Source of the DNA: Tricholomella constricta
Taxonomy: Eukaryota; Basidiomycota; Agaricomycetes; Agaricales; Lyophyllaceae
DNA: 64,000 nucleotides
Assembly: GCA_013368375.1 (NCBI GenBank)
Contig: JAACJP010000017.1
Span: 558,001 to 622,000, forward strand
Direction of reading: 5' to 3'
The translations under genes and the position numbers were made by a program. Shown here one piece after another: positions 11,971 through 21,335 of the stretch. The notes below the pieces were generated by a model. It ran no database searches. It had not been told where the DNA came from and saw only the letters and a program-made list of their open reading frames with translations. The number at the start of each line of letters is the position of its first letter. Within the stretch, counting starts at the first letter, position 1.

Positions 11971-14900
11971 TTATCGGAGGCCGAGTAAGGTTCGGAGTCT
12001 AGTGAGTAGAGGGTGGTCTAGCGGTTTGGTGAAAACGTCGGCGACATTGTCCTTGGTGTTGACATATCGGATGGTGATTTCGTTCGATTGGACCCGTTCT
12101 CGGAGGAAGTGGTATTTGATATCTACGTGTTTGACGCGCGCGTGGAGCAGTGGGTCTTCCGATAGGTTGATAGCCGCGTTATTGTCGCATAGTATAGTTG
12201 TCGGAGATGATGTATCGTGGTCGATTGCATTAAGCAGGGCGCGGAGCCAGATGCACTCTTGGGCGGCTTCGAATGCCGCCATGTATTCAGCTTCGCAGGA
12301 GGATGCTGCGACAATCTTTTGCTTCCGTGCTGCCCAGGAGACGGTTCCAGATCCAAGGCTCCAGGTATATCCACTGATACTTCGTCTAGTGTCAAGGCAA
12401 TTGGCCCAGTCCGAATCGGTGAAGCCGGTTAGGGAGATCGGCGAGGAGCTACCTAGATGTAGTTTTAGATCGCGAGTCCCTTTGAGGTACCTAACGAGAC
12501 GGATGGCCGCGTTCCAGTGGGCAGTCGCGTATGAGTCGACATATTGCGTCAGTTGTTGGACAGCGTACGCGATGTCGGGCCGGGTTGAGATGGCGAGGTA
12601 TAGGAGGCATCCGACGAGTGATCGGTAAGGTAGTTTTGCGATCGCTGCCTGTTCGTCCTTTGGCAGTGAGGTGCGATCAATTCGACGAAGCTGTAGACCC
12701 TTTTCCATTGGTAGCGATAGAGGGGCGGCGTCTTGTTGTCGGAACATATGGATAATCTTGTCAATGAGGGCCGTTTGGGAGAGCTTCACGGTGTGATTTG
12801 GACGGTCCCATTCAATAGCGATCCCGACAACGTAGCGCGGGGTGCCAAGATCAGAAATCGACCATACCTTCTTCATCTCATCTTTGAATCGATCGTTTTC
12901 CTCTTTGCTGCTAGCAATGGAGAGGAAGTCGTCGACGTGTACCGCCGCAATGATTGTCCCTGTAGCCGATTTCCTGTAGTAGATGCATGATTCGCACGCA
13001 AGGCGCGGGAATCCCCACTTGACCATGTTCTCGTTCAGCATCTGGTTCCATATCCGGCCGCTCTGCTTCATCCCGTATAGTCCTCTTACCAGGCACCATA
13101 CCCACCCTTCCTTTCCTTCTTCTTCGAATCCTTCCGGTTGCTCCATGTATTGGATTTCGTCGAGAGGTAAGAGGCCATATAGGAATGCGGTTTTGACGTC
13201 GATCTGTGTGGCGTCCCATCCGTATGTGGCCGCCAGGTGCAAGAGGATCCGCCACGATTCCATTCGCGCAGTAGGTGAGGTAGTTTTAGTGTAATCTTTG
13301 CCGTATATTTGTTCATATCCCTTGAATGCGAGACGTACTTTAAATCTTGTGATGTTTCCGTTCTCGTCGCGTTTGGTTTTGAATATCGGTCGGCCTTTGC
13401 GAACTTTGCATCCTTGCGGGACTTCAGAACGAGGGATCAGTTTGTATACCCCCATCTCCTTTAGCGCCTTCAGCTCCTCCCGGTATCCTTCCTCCCATTT
13501 CTTTGCGTCCGGTGAGTTCTTCGCCTCTTGCCATGTTTTCGGATCGTCATCGAATTGTTCCGTGCCGGTAGATTCCAAGATAGCCGATAGGATTCAATCA
13601 TGATCGAAAATGTTGCCGAGATTTTCCAGTTCTGGAATATCGGCTATCGGCCCTTGTTGGTCATCGACGTCATCAGGGATGACTTGTTCGCGACGTTCTA
13701 ACCGGGCAGCTTTGATGTGTTCCGCACTGGCTTTGGACTCCTCCACTGCTCGTTCAAGGTGTGTTTTCGGTGGGTTATCCGGATGCGCCTTTTCTGTGGG
13801 TTGTTTTACGCATGAAGAACGTCTGGGTTCCGGTGCTGCAGGTATGTCGATTGGGATGGGTAATACTGGTGGTATGGGAATGACGTCGTCTTCTGGGATG
13901 TCTTCGGTGAGTTCATATCCTGGTATGAAGTCCTCGTCTTCGTCCCAGATGATCGGTTCGGCTGTAGAGTTGTTTCGAATTTCCTCCACGGATGATGGGG
14001 GGGGTTCTTCGACGGGTTCTGGTAGGAAGGGTGGTGGGTGTCCGTCATGGCTCTCCAGGAACTGGACATGGTGGGTGCTGTAGATTTTTCCAGACTTGGG
14101 ATCGTAACAGCGGTATTCTTTTGTGTTCGGGTGGTATCCGATGAGTTTGCATTCGATGGATCTTTTGAAGATCTTTGGGTTGTGTCTGTTTTGTATCAGG
14201 ACGAATGCCTTACATCCGATCTCGCGCAGGTACGAGTAGTTTGGTTTATGTTCGTGCCAGGCTTCGTACGGAGTCCCCCCCTTGAGCGACTTCGTGGCTG
14301 TCTTTTCGTGGAGATGCGTCGCCGTCAAGTAGAATTCGTCCCAGAGGTTCGCTGGACACCCGGCTGCAATCCGCATCGTTCCCGCTTTGTTCATAAGCGT
14401 GCGGTGCATTCGTTCGACGCGACCCATATGTTGCGATGTGTATGGAGCGCCGAACTGTTGTCTGGTGCCTTGTGCTCTCAACCATTCGTCCATCTTATGT
14501 CCCGACAACTCTCCATCGTGCCCCGTGCGGTATACACCGACCTTGAGTCCCGTTTCGACTTCTCGCGCGCGTTCCCATACTTTCAGTTCCTCAAGAGCAT
14601 CGTTCTTTTTCTTGAGTAGGATGGACCGCGGTTTATTTGTGTAGTCGTCAACTAAGTTCATCACATAATTGAAACCGTTGCGGGACTGCACCGGGCTAGG
14701 CCCGGTGAGATCTATCCACACTATGCCCAGCTTCCTCGTCGCTCTGTGCCCTGGTCCCTCCTCACGCTTCTTTGGAATGGGTGTCTTGGTCTGCTTTCCA
14801 ATGATACACGCATCACATTTTTGCATTTCGGAGGGAGAGGTGAGGGGCATACCTGCGATCGTGCCAGCTTTAGCCATCTCCGTCAGAGTCCTGTAGTTGG

Positions 14901-15906
14901 CATGGCCGAGGCGGCGATGCCAGGTCTCGAGGTTTGGGGCGTGCTGGGCAGATAAGGCATGGTCGGCGAAAGCGGATTGTAGCGAGAGGGAATAGAGTCG
15001 CTGGTCTGAGGATAAGGGACCTCCTGCGATGAAGGCGCCGGTAGTCTTGTTAAAGATCTTTACGCCCGCGTCGTCGAATTGTGTGGTGGTACCCGCGTTG
15101 AGCGACATGGCGCTGACGGAAATGAGGCGCACTGTGGAGTTAGGGACGTAGAGGGCATCGTCTAAGATGATAAACACCCCCTTCGCGATGTGGAGGCGAA
15201 TTTTGCCTATGCCGATAGCGGCGATGAAGGATCCTCCGACACCTGTGATGGAGCGTGAGGAGATCGGTTCGAGCATCATGAAGTCGCTCTTCTCTGGGGA
15301 GATATGGACAGTGGCGCAGGAGTCAATGTAGAATGGGAATTTATCGAGCTGGATAGGTGTCCTACGAGTTTGTTGGAGTGGCGCGATGGTGGCGTATGCG
15401 GATTCGTCGATGGGCATGGATTTCTTGGTCCAGTCGACGGAGGTCTTAAGGTCCCCCCCGAGCGCGAGCCAAGCTGTCTCTTGTATGGACGCGTTTCTGC
15501 CCGTTGGAACAGGCGAGGATGCTAATCCTGCGAAGTCCGACTTCGTCTCCGACGCTTCAGTGATGTCTTCCTGTGTAACGTACGCGACGCACGCTTTCCC
15601 GTTGCGCGTGAAGGGAATTGCTACCTTGTCCTTCTTGCTCGTGTTTGCGTTCCCCGAGCCCCCAGCCTTCTGTGCCTTCCTTGCAGCGATCAATTCGGAG
15701 ATCGATTTCCCTTCCATCCCTCCTCCTGGACGTACGCAGAACGGAACCAAATGCGTCTTGCATGATTTGCGTAGCGCGTGGCAGAGGGCACAACAGTTGT
15801 CCGGGGGGTGGTTGTTGTGGCCTTGGGTGGAGAGCGCTGTCTCGTGGGGTCTCATGAGTTTCTTGGTGGACTGGAGCGTAGCTTCGCCTTCAAGAACCTT
15901 GAATAT
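11971..15906 (-). pseudogene. Copia pol: protease-integrase-RT-RNase H, with TGA nonsense
   Basis: In order: a zinc-finger-like CALCH...C segment (about 15780), protease with YIDSCATVHIS (about 15320; DSCA in place of the usual DSG/DTG), and integrase with HRRLGH...CDACIIGK (HHCC), VWIDLTG, TGHDGEL and GRVERMHRT as the DDE acid positions. RT follows with IDVKTAFLYG, VRGLYGMKQSGR and the VHVDDFL active site. RNase H has TDSDWANC, SSCEAEYMA and CDNNAA, ending in KHVDIKYHFLRE and a TAA at 11971. One in-frame TGA (13596-13594, DHD*ILSAI) divides the frame and fits CGA to TGA decay. The 5' end is out of frame with gag by one base. Confidence 0.85.
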
Positions 15907-16582
15907 TGGCCAGTGTGTATGGCTTCTCTTTAGTAGATTCTGAAAGGGCGCGAGAGATGGTGGACTGTGTGGATTCGAACGCCTGGTCATTGAGACTATT
16001 GAGGATCGCGATGCACTTGAAGAGATCGCGATTGATTTCGCCCATGTCGAAAGCGGCGTCGACGAGTTCGCAAATTTCCTTAGCGGTGTCGGTGATGGGT
16101 GTGGAGGTGGAGCAATAGGTAGACAGAGCTTTCCGGATCGTGGCTACCTGTTTGATAGGACCTGCGCTGAGACAATGGGCCTTGAGAGCCTCATAGTTCT
16201 TATCTGCAGATTTGTCGTAGTCAATGTATTCTGCGAGGGAATCGTCGACGGCACCGTGTAGTGCTGCGATGGCAAGGGCGCCGTTCGCTTTGAAGTTCGC
16301 GTATGCTCGCGGTTCTTCATGGGGAAGGGGTGTGAGGATGAGGGGGTTGTATAGGTACCCCGTAAGCTGGTTCATTGCGATATAGGCACGGAAAGATCGC
16401 TCCCATTTCTTGAAATCTACTTTGTCTTTGTGTAATTTGGTGCCATTGAATGCAATACGAAGGTAGGCGACGGGGATGGAGGGGTGCGTAGCATCGGTAG
16501 GTGATAACCTATTACTCCTGGGATCGTCGGCCTTTGGTGGAGGGGACATTTCTGCGGCAATTGGGGGGGTGTGTGTAGACAA
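15890..16582 (-). CDS. Copia gag
   Basis: It opens at ATG 16582 (MSTHTPPIAAEMSPPP) and runs 230 residues to a TGA at 15890. The body (VDFKKWERSFRAYIAMNQL, PRAYANFKANGALAIAALHG, YDYDKSADKNYEALKAHC-like, EICELVDAAFDMG, ISRALSES) resembles the gag UBN2-type capsid domain of copia elements, which packages the RNA into cytoplasmic particles. The frame stops abruptly after YTLANIQ, where the other frame continues VLEGEATLQS. A single extra base in CAAGGTTCTT would explain this. I read it as a mutation, though a programmed +1 shift is not excluded. Confidence 0.8.
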   Translation of the reverse strand: MSTHTPPIAAEMSPPPKADDPRSNRLSPTDATHPSIPVAYLRIAFNGTKLHKDKVDFKKWERSFRAYIAMNQLTGYLYNPLILTPLPHEEPRAYANFKANGALAIAALHGAVDDSLAEYIDYDKSADKNYEALKAHCLSAGPIKQVATIRKALSTYCSTSTPITDTAKEICELVDAAFDMGEINRDLFKCIAILNSLNDQAFESTQSTISRALSESTKEKPYTLANIQGS

Positions 16583-16720
16583 AGGGATTGTGTAGAGATG
16601 AGATTGAATTCCCGACTACGTTACATCAGCAACTCAGGTATGACTACCTCGCCGGGATTAGAATGTAGCAAGGGGAAAGTAAGTAAACGGTAATACAGTA
16701 AGTAAGACAGATGTTATAAG
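16583..16720. other. Junction of copia leader with LINE 3' sequence
   Basis: The stretch is non-coding. Next to copia it should contain the copia leader, but no LTR is found. Next to 16720 it should be the 3' part of the LINE whose coding end lies at 58231, because GypB-1 inserted here with an ATAAG duplication (16716-16720 and 58231-58235). The exact LINE/copia border cannot be placed. Confidence 0.5.
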
Positions 16721-17224
16721 TGTTAGGGCAACCCTTACAGTGGAGCGCTATCACACTGGCAAGGGGGAATCCGAAGTTATATTGATGTACAGTAACGAAG
16801 GTAAGTAAGGCTTACCTGGCAAGGGGGAATCCGAAGAGAATAGTGTAAAGGATTCCCAAATGCCAGGGGGCCGACTATATACGAGTGTAGGACGTGAGGG
16901 CCGGTCCTCCAGAGTGTACTGTACATGTAATAATAACGAATGGTGTGCGGCGCGTGTATGGACACGTTCCCGACGCTGTCCGATCCTCGTGGCCCAGGGT
17001 ACGGGCACGAGGCGGGGCAGCCGACGTCGGGATGTCGGGCGGTCGGGATTGGCGTCGGGCGCGCGCGGGGAGTGAGGGGAAGCGACAGGAAGTGAGTAAG
17101 TATGTACACCGACGCTTGGGTCGGAGCGTCGGGTTGGGATCGCGATCGGTCGGTCGGGGGCGAACGCGTGAGTCGGGGAACGATCTGTGAGCGTCGGAGA
17201 GCGTGAACGAGAGTTCCCCTGACA
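16721..17224 (-). repeat. GypB-1 3' LTR
   Basis: TGTTAGGGCAACCC opens and TTCCCCTGACA closes it. It contains two close copies of a CTGGCAAGGGGGAATCC motif (about 16757 and 16819) and, on the minus strand, a TATATA box upstream of an ACACTATTCT start region. The minus-strand polypurine tract (AAAAGGGGGGG) adjoins it at 17225-17240. It pairs with 57727-58230. Confidence 0.95.
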
Positions 17225-18920
17225 TCACCCCCCCTTTTGAATCGCAACGGCTCGGTGCGGGGTGACGGTGGCGAAGACGGCGGGGGATAGAGTGAAGATG
17301 CCACGGATGTGGTGCGCAGCATTAGGATTGTCGCGGTGGAACTTGCGAACCAGGTCGGGTGCGGCGACGTTCTCCCGGGGCTCCCACGAAGCTTCTTCAT
17401 AGCCTTAGCCTTTCCACAAGATTTTGTACTGAAGTTTCTTGCGGAAGATGCGACTGTCGAGGATTTTGTGGACTTCGTAGTGGGGTTCGTCATCGATGAT
17501 GTCTGGCGGCGGCGGAGGGTCGGACTGTCGACCTTCGATCGGGTCAGCGACGGCGGGGACAAGCTTTATGACGTGGAAGACTGGGTGGATGCGCTTCATG
17601 GACTGAGGCAGCAGGAGGTGGTATGCGAGCGGGCCGACTCGCCTTTGCACGACGAAAGGGCCAAGGTAGCAATGCGATAATTTCTTAGACGGTCGGGTCG
17701 TAGAAATGTCGGTCGCGTCCAAGTACACCTTGTCACCCAGCTGGTAGTCGGGTGTCGGGGCGTGTCGCTGATTGTAATACCGCTCCATGTCGTCTTTGGC
17801 TGTTGAAAGCGCCGCCTTGGCTTCCTCCTGCGCTTCCTTCATGCGCTCCACGAACTCGTCGGCCGACTCGTTCTTGGAAGCGCCCCGACGAGGCTCGAAG
17901 CCCATGCGCGGATGCCGACCAGTGTCGAGCAAGAAAGGGGTCTGCTGTGTCGCCGAATGTACATGGTTGTTGTAACTGAATTCGGCGTCGGGCAGAAGGT
18001 CCTCCCAGTCGTTCTGGCGCTCGTTGTAGAAGACCCGCAAGAACTGTTCCAGCTCCTGGTTGACGCGCTCAGTCTGCCCATCGGTCTGAGGGTGGTAGGC
18101 GGTCGAGGCCGACAGCTTGATACCCAGGAGCCGGTACAGTTCGCGCGTGAACTCGGCAACAAACTGTGGACCTTGATCGGAGACGAATGCGTCGGGGAGA
18201 CCGTGCAGCTTCCAGACGTGGCGACGGTAGAGATTCGCAGCTCCCAAGGCCGAACAGGTCGTGTGCGACGCGATGAAAGCGCGCGTTTTCCGACTGAATC
18301 CACGACGTTCATGATCGCGTCATGGCCGTTGGACTCTGGGAGTTCGGTGATGAAGTCGACCGAAACGACATTCCATCGGCCTTCGGGAATTGGGAGCGGC
18401 TGCAGCTGTCCGACGGGGAGTTGGCGGCGGGGTTTCGTGCGCAAGCACATGTCACAGGTGCTGGTGTATGAACTGATGAAGCGCGACATCTGGGGCCACC
18501 AGTAGTTGCGCGACACCAGCTCGAGCGTCTTCCAGCGACCTGGGTGACCGGCGACCTTGGAGTCATGATGCTGCTCCACAATGCGTCGGCGGAGGTCAGG
18601 AACGTTCGGGACATAGATCCGTCCACGGAACGTGAGCAGACCACCTTCCTCCCCCCACTCGCCGAAGCGTAGGGAGCGACCGGCAGTCTTGGATGCCTTG
18701 ACCAGTTGCGCCGCTTTCGCGACCGCGTCCTCCTGTGCGCCGTCGCGATTTGCCTTGCAGATCGCTTTCAGCACATTGTCTTCTTCTCCGACCAGTGCCA
18801 GACCCTCGGTTGTGCGAATCGCGAAGAACTCGGGTTTGAGGAGCACGATGTCGGCATTGTCACCACTTCCGTCGCCATGATCAGCGCGATGTGACAGGGC
18901 GTCGGGTTTGCCCATGCTGC
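17225..18920 (-). pseudogene. GypB-1 pol, 3' part: integrase and chromodomain
   Basis: This is the continuation of pol after the GypA-1 insertion, resuming with SMGKPDALSHRADHGDG, the end of RNase H. The integrase zinc finger (HHDSKVAGHPGRW...CDMCLRTK) and DDE core (VSVDFITELPE, AFVSDQGPQF, NQELEQFLRV) follow. A chromodomain-type end (HYEVHKILDSRIFRKKLQYK) would target insertion to marked chromatin. A one-base deletion near 18270 breaks the frame compared with GypB-2, and TAT has become TAA at 17405 within the chromodomain. The natural stop would be the TGA touching the LTR at 17225-17227. Confidence 0.88.
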
Positions 18921-18925
18921 GTCCC

Positions 18926-19117
18926 TGTAACGGGCGTTACCGAATATGGTAGCAATCGTTGTTTGTCTTTGTTTATTTCTAAAGGTGCTGGCCATATATA
19001 GCCAGCACCTCTGTATTATATAATCTTTAGACTTATACATACCTACATCTACACACAATCCAATCAGTGGTCGTGTTTAGTTTGGTGTGAACTCTTAAGT
19101 CTAACCACACCCTTACA
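18926..19117 (+). repeat. GypA-1 5' LTR (192 bp)
   Basis: It starts TGTAACGGGCGTTACC and ends CACACCCTTACA. It contains a short inverted repeat GGTGCTGGC/GCCAGCACC around a tatata core (about 18985-19011), which could form a hairpin near a TATA-like element. The internal region begins G-TTTTTT-AAAC immediately after the LTR, a position shared with the other TGTAA elements here. Confidence 0.88.
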
Positions 19118-19173
19118 GTTTTTTAAACACCCTTACTTCAAGGGAACACCCCTAAAACATTTCAATTCCAAAA

Positions 19174-20860
19174 ATGTCCAACAAAAAGAAGACTTCGAAA
19201 CCGAAGCCTTCTGACCAAAACCGGTCGGGATCCGTGGCGCCGGACAATCCGAAGCCGCGAGAAGAGAATCCACCGGGAAGTGGAGTCGCCGGGAGCGACG
19301 ACAGAGTGGAGCCCACGCGTGACGTGGCAAAGTCACACCCAGATGATAGAAACTATCATCTAGAGGACGAGCGCAGCAGCGCTCGACCTCAGAGCGCTAT
19401 CTTGACAAGGCCCGTCAGTATCCGAGAAGGAGGCCCCCAGGGGGGACCCGGTTGGAGCGACCGGAAACCCAAAGAGGAACCCGTATCGGGCACCTCGCAG
19501 GAATGCCAGGGCGTGTTTCCTGCGCCCTTCGATAATATATCGAGGAGCTCAGTAAAGATGCGGGATGACGAACATGGTCACCCAGCAATATTTGGCACCA
19601 GTGAACTCACTGATGTGCCCGCATCGCGTTCGTCAAAGATGATGTCGACCGCAGCCCGACGAAATCGCCGGGCTGAGAAGAAACCAGCGAAACGAGAAAG
19701 CAGCGGAACGCTGCCTTCGTCATCTGTGGTGGATGACCGTGATTTATTAGTGGAAAGCATAGTATTAAACATACGGATGTTTAGCAGGGACGGCATTATG
19801 CCTCCCCGAGATGTGCTAGTTAATCTAGTAAATGACGCGTTTGAAAAATGCGTCGAAGCGACCGGGGGACAATCGGCCCTCCGAAAAGACCAGGAGATAG
19901 TAGTAGAATCCATCGTTCTACAACTAAGATCGGGAAGCCGGAAGGGAGTAACTCCCTCCCGGGCACAGCTCAGCTCTCTTGTGGAAGAGGGGCTGAGGAC
20001 GTATGATGAAGTGTTCGAGCAGGTGGAATCACCACTCGTACAGCAGGAACGCGAAGAACCATACCGCCAGGTGGTAACCCAGCGGGACGTAGCCTTACCA
20101 TCGTTAGATACGATGGAAGCCGTAAACCAAAGTTTGCGGCAGCCTCGCCAGCAAGACGAGACAAGCTCGCAGGCGCGCGGGAGACACGCGGCCTACGAAC
20201 GGGCGATGAACCCACCCAAGGCGGAACCAGCAGCGACTTCATACAGTCGGACCTGGGATTTATCAGGAGAAGGCCCGACGTCATATAAACGAGGGCCCTC
20301 GTGCGACGACGAAATCGTTACGCACTGCGCAGAACTGCCTAGTGGGCGGGTTACCGAGGCGGTGAGAGGTAGCGGACGCAACAGTGTTGCGACCACAAGG
20401 CCGCATCCAGACCCACAACTGGAGGCGGCGCACCCAGGCGGATACGGTGGAGAGGAGGACAACTCGGAAGCCGAGGAGAACTCGGAAAGCGAGCTCGAAG
20501 GAGGGCACACTAATGCGCCGCCTGCACCAGTGAGACCGGAATATGGGTCCGGTGGGCGAGGAACGACGACGCCACGCCCGACTCACGCTAGCCACCCAAC
20601 GGGCGGCTGGGATGGACGGAGTAATCCTCCGAACAACCCACAGTACTACGGGGGAATATGACTACCTAGTCGTACTCCGGGGGTACACTATGGAGGAGGC
20701 CAGCAGCAGTTGGTAAATCCACAACGGCCGGTAAGGTCGTTCGGGGCGAGCGGACTGCAGCGCCAAGGAGAGTATCTCCTGAAAGTGCATGGTCGATACC
20801 ATGCAACGATTGATGAAAAGTTGGATAGCATTATAGCTATGCAACAGGGAGGAGCGAGGC
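19174..20860 (+). pseudogene. GypA-1 gag, N-terminal part, with TGA at 20659
   Basis: ATG 19174 opens a lysine/proline-rich, low-complexity N-terminal region (MSNKKKTSKPKPS). It has two related helical segments (LLVESIVLNIRMFSRDGIMPPRDVLVNLV and the similar EIVVESIVLQLRSGSRKGVTPSR), an internal duplication of roughly 50 residues. The frame meets TGA CTA at 20659 and stays open afterwards (LVNPQRPVRSFGASG...IDEKLDSIIAMQQGG) to the GypB-2 insertion at 20860. Across the GAGGC duplication it is in frame with 27214 onward. The TGA could be a decayed CGA or another readthrough stop. Confidence 0.75.
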
Positions 20861-21335
20861 TGTTAGGGCGACCTTTTAGAGCAGAGCTTAGTCGTACTGG
20901 CAAAGGGGAATCCAAAGTTATATTGATGTACTGTAACGAGGTAAATAAGGCTTACCTGGCAAAGGGGAATCCAAAGAGAATAGTGTAAAGGATTCCCAGA
21001 TGCCAGGGGGCCGGCTATATACAAGTGTGATACATGAGGGCAGGCTCTCCATAGTGTACTGTACATGTGATAATAACGACATGTGATAACCATGACAGGT
21101 GATAATGATGAGCAGGTTCCGGATGCTGTCTGATGGTAACCATCGTCAGGATGTCAGGTGATCGGGAATATGAACAGGGAAACGAGGGGAATGACAGGAA
21201 GTGAGTAAGGTAAATATGTACACCGACGCTTGGGTCAGAGCGTCGGGGTCGGGATCGCGATCGGTCAGGAGCGAGCGCACGTGTCGGGGAACAGTTGGTG
21301 AGCGTCGGAGGGCGTGAACGGGTGTTCCCCTAACA
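20861..21335 (-). repeat. GypB-2 3' LTR (475 bp)
   Basis: TGTTAGGGCGACC to TTCCCCTAACA. A 21-bp motif beginning CTGGCAAAGGGGAATCC is repeated at 20897-20917 and 20956-20976. The minus-strand polypurine tract (AAAAGGGGGGGTGA) abuts it at 21336. Its partner is 26738-27212. Confidence 0.96.

Larger units (their letters stand above)
5142..16582 (-). mobile_element. Ty1/copia retrotransposon, 3' LTR split, 5' LTR missing
   Basis: A minus-strand copia element with gag (16582-15890), then protease, integrase, RT and RNase H (to 11971) in Pseudoviridae order (integrase before RT). The 3' LTR lies at 5142-5336 plus 11789-11924 and is interrupted by a Plavaka transposon. No matching 5' LTR exists between 16583 and 16720, where LINE-derived or GypB-1 sequence follows, so the element is 5'-truncated. 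It also carries a frameshift between gag and pol (near 15900) and an in-frame TGA at 13594. It is therefore a dead copy. Confidence 0.85.

Noticed and set aside
12002..12628. 208-codon plus-strand frame
   Set aside because: It is antisense to copia RNase H, with no recognisable motif.
13594..13596. Copia TGA as a programmed readthrough stop
   Set aside because: The context is TGA ATC, it lies between integrase and RT, and CGA to TGA decay explains it. The element is already broken elsewhere.
15888..15910. Copia gag/pol programmed +1 frameshift
   Set aside because: There is only one copy, which is clearly decayed, and no recognised +1 slippery motif. A single inserted base is simpler.
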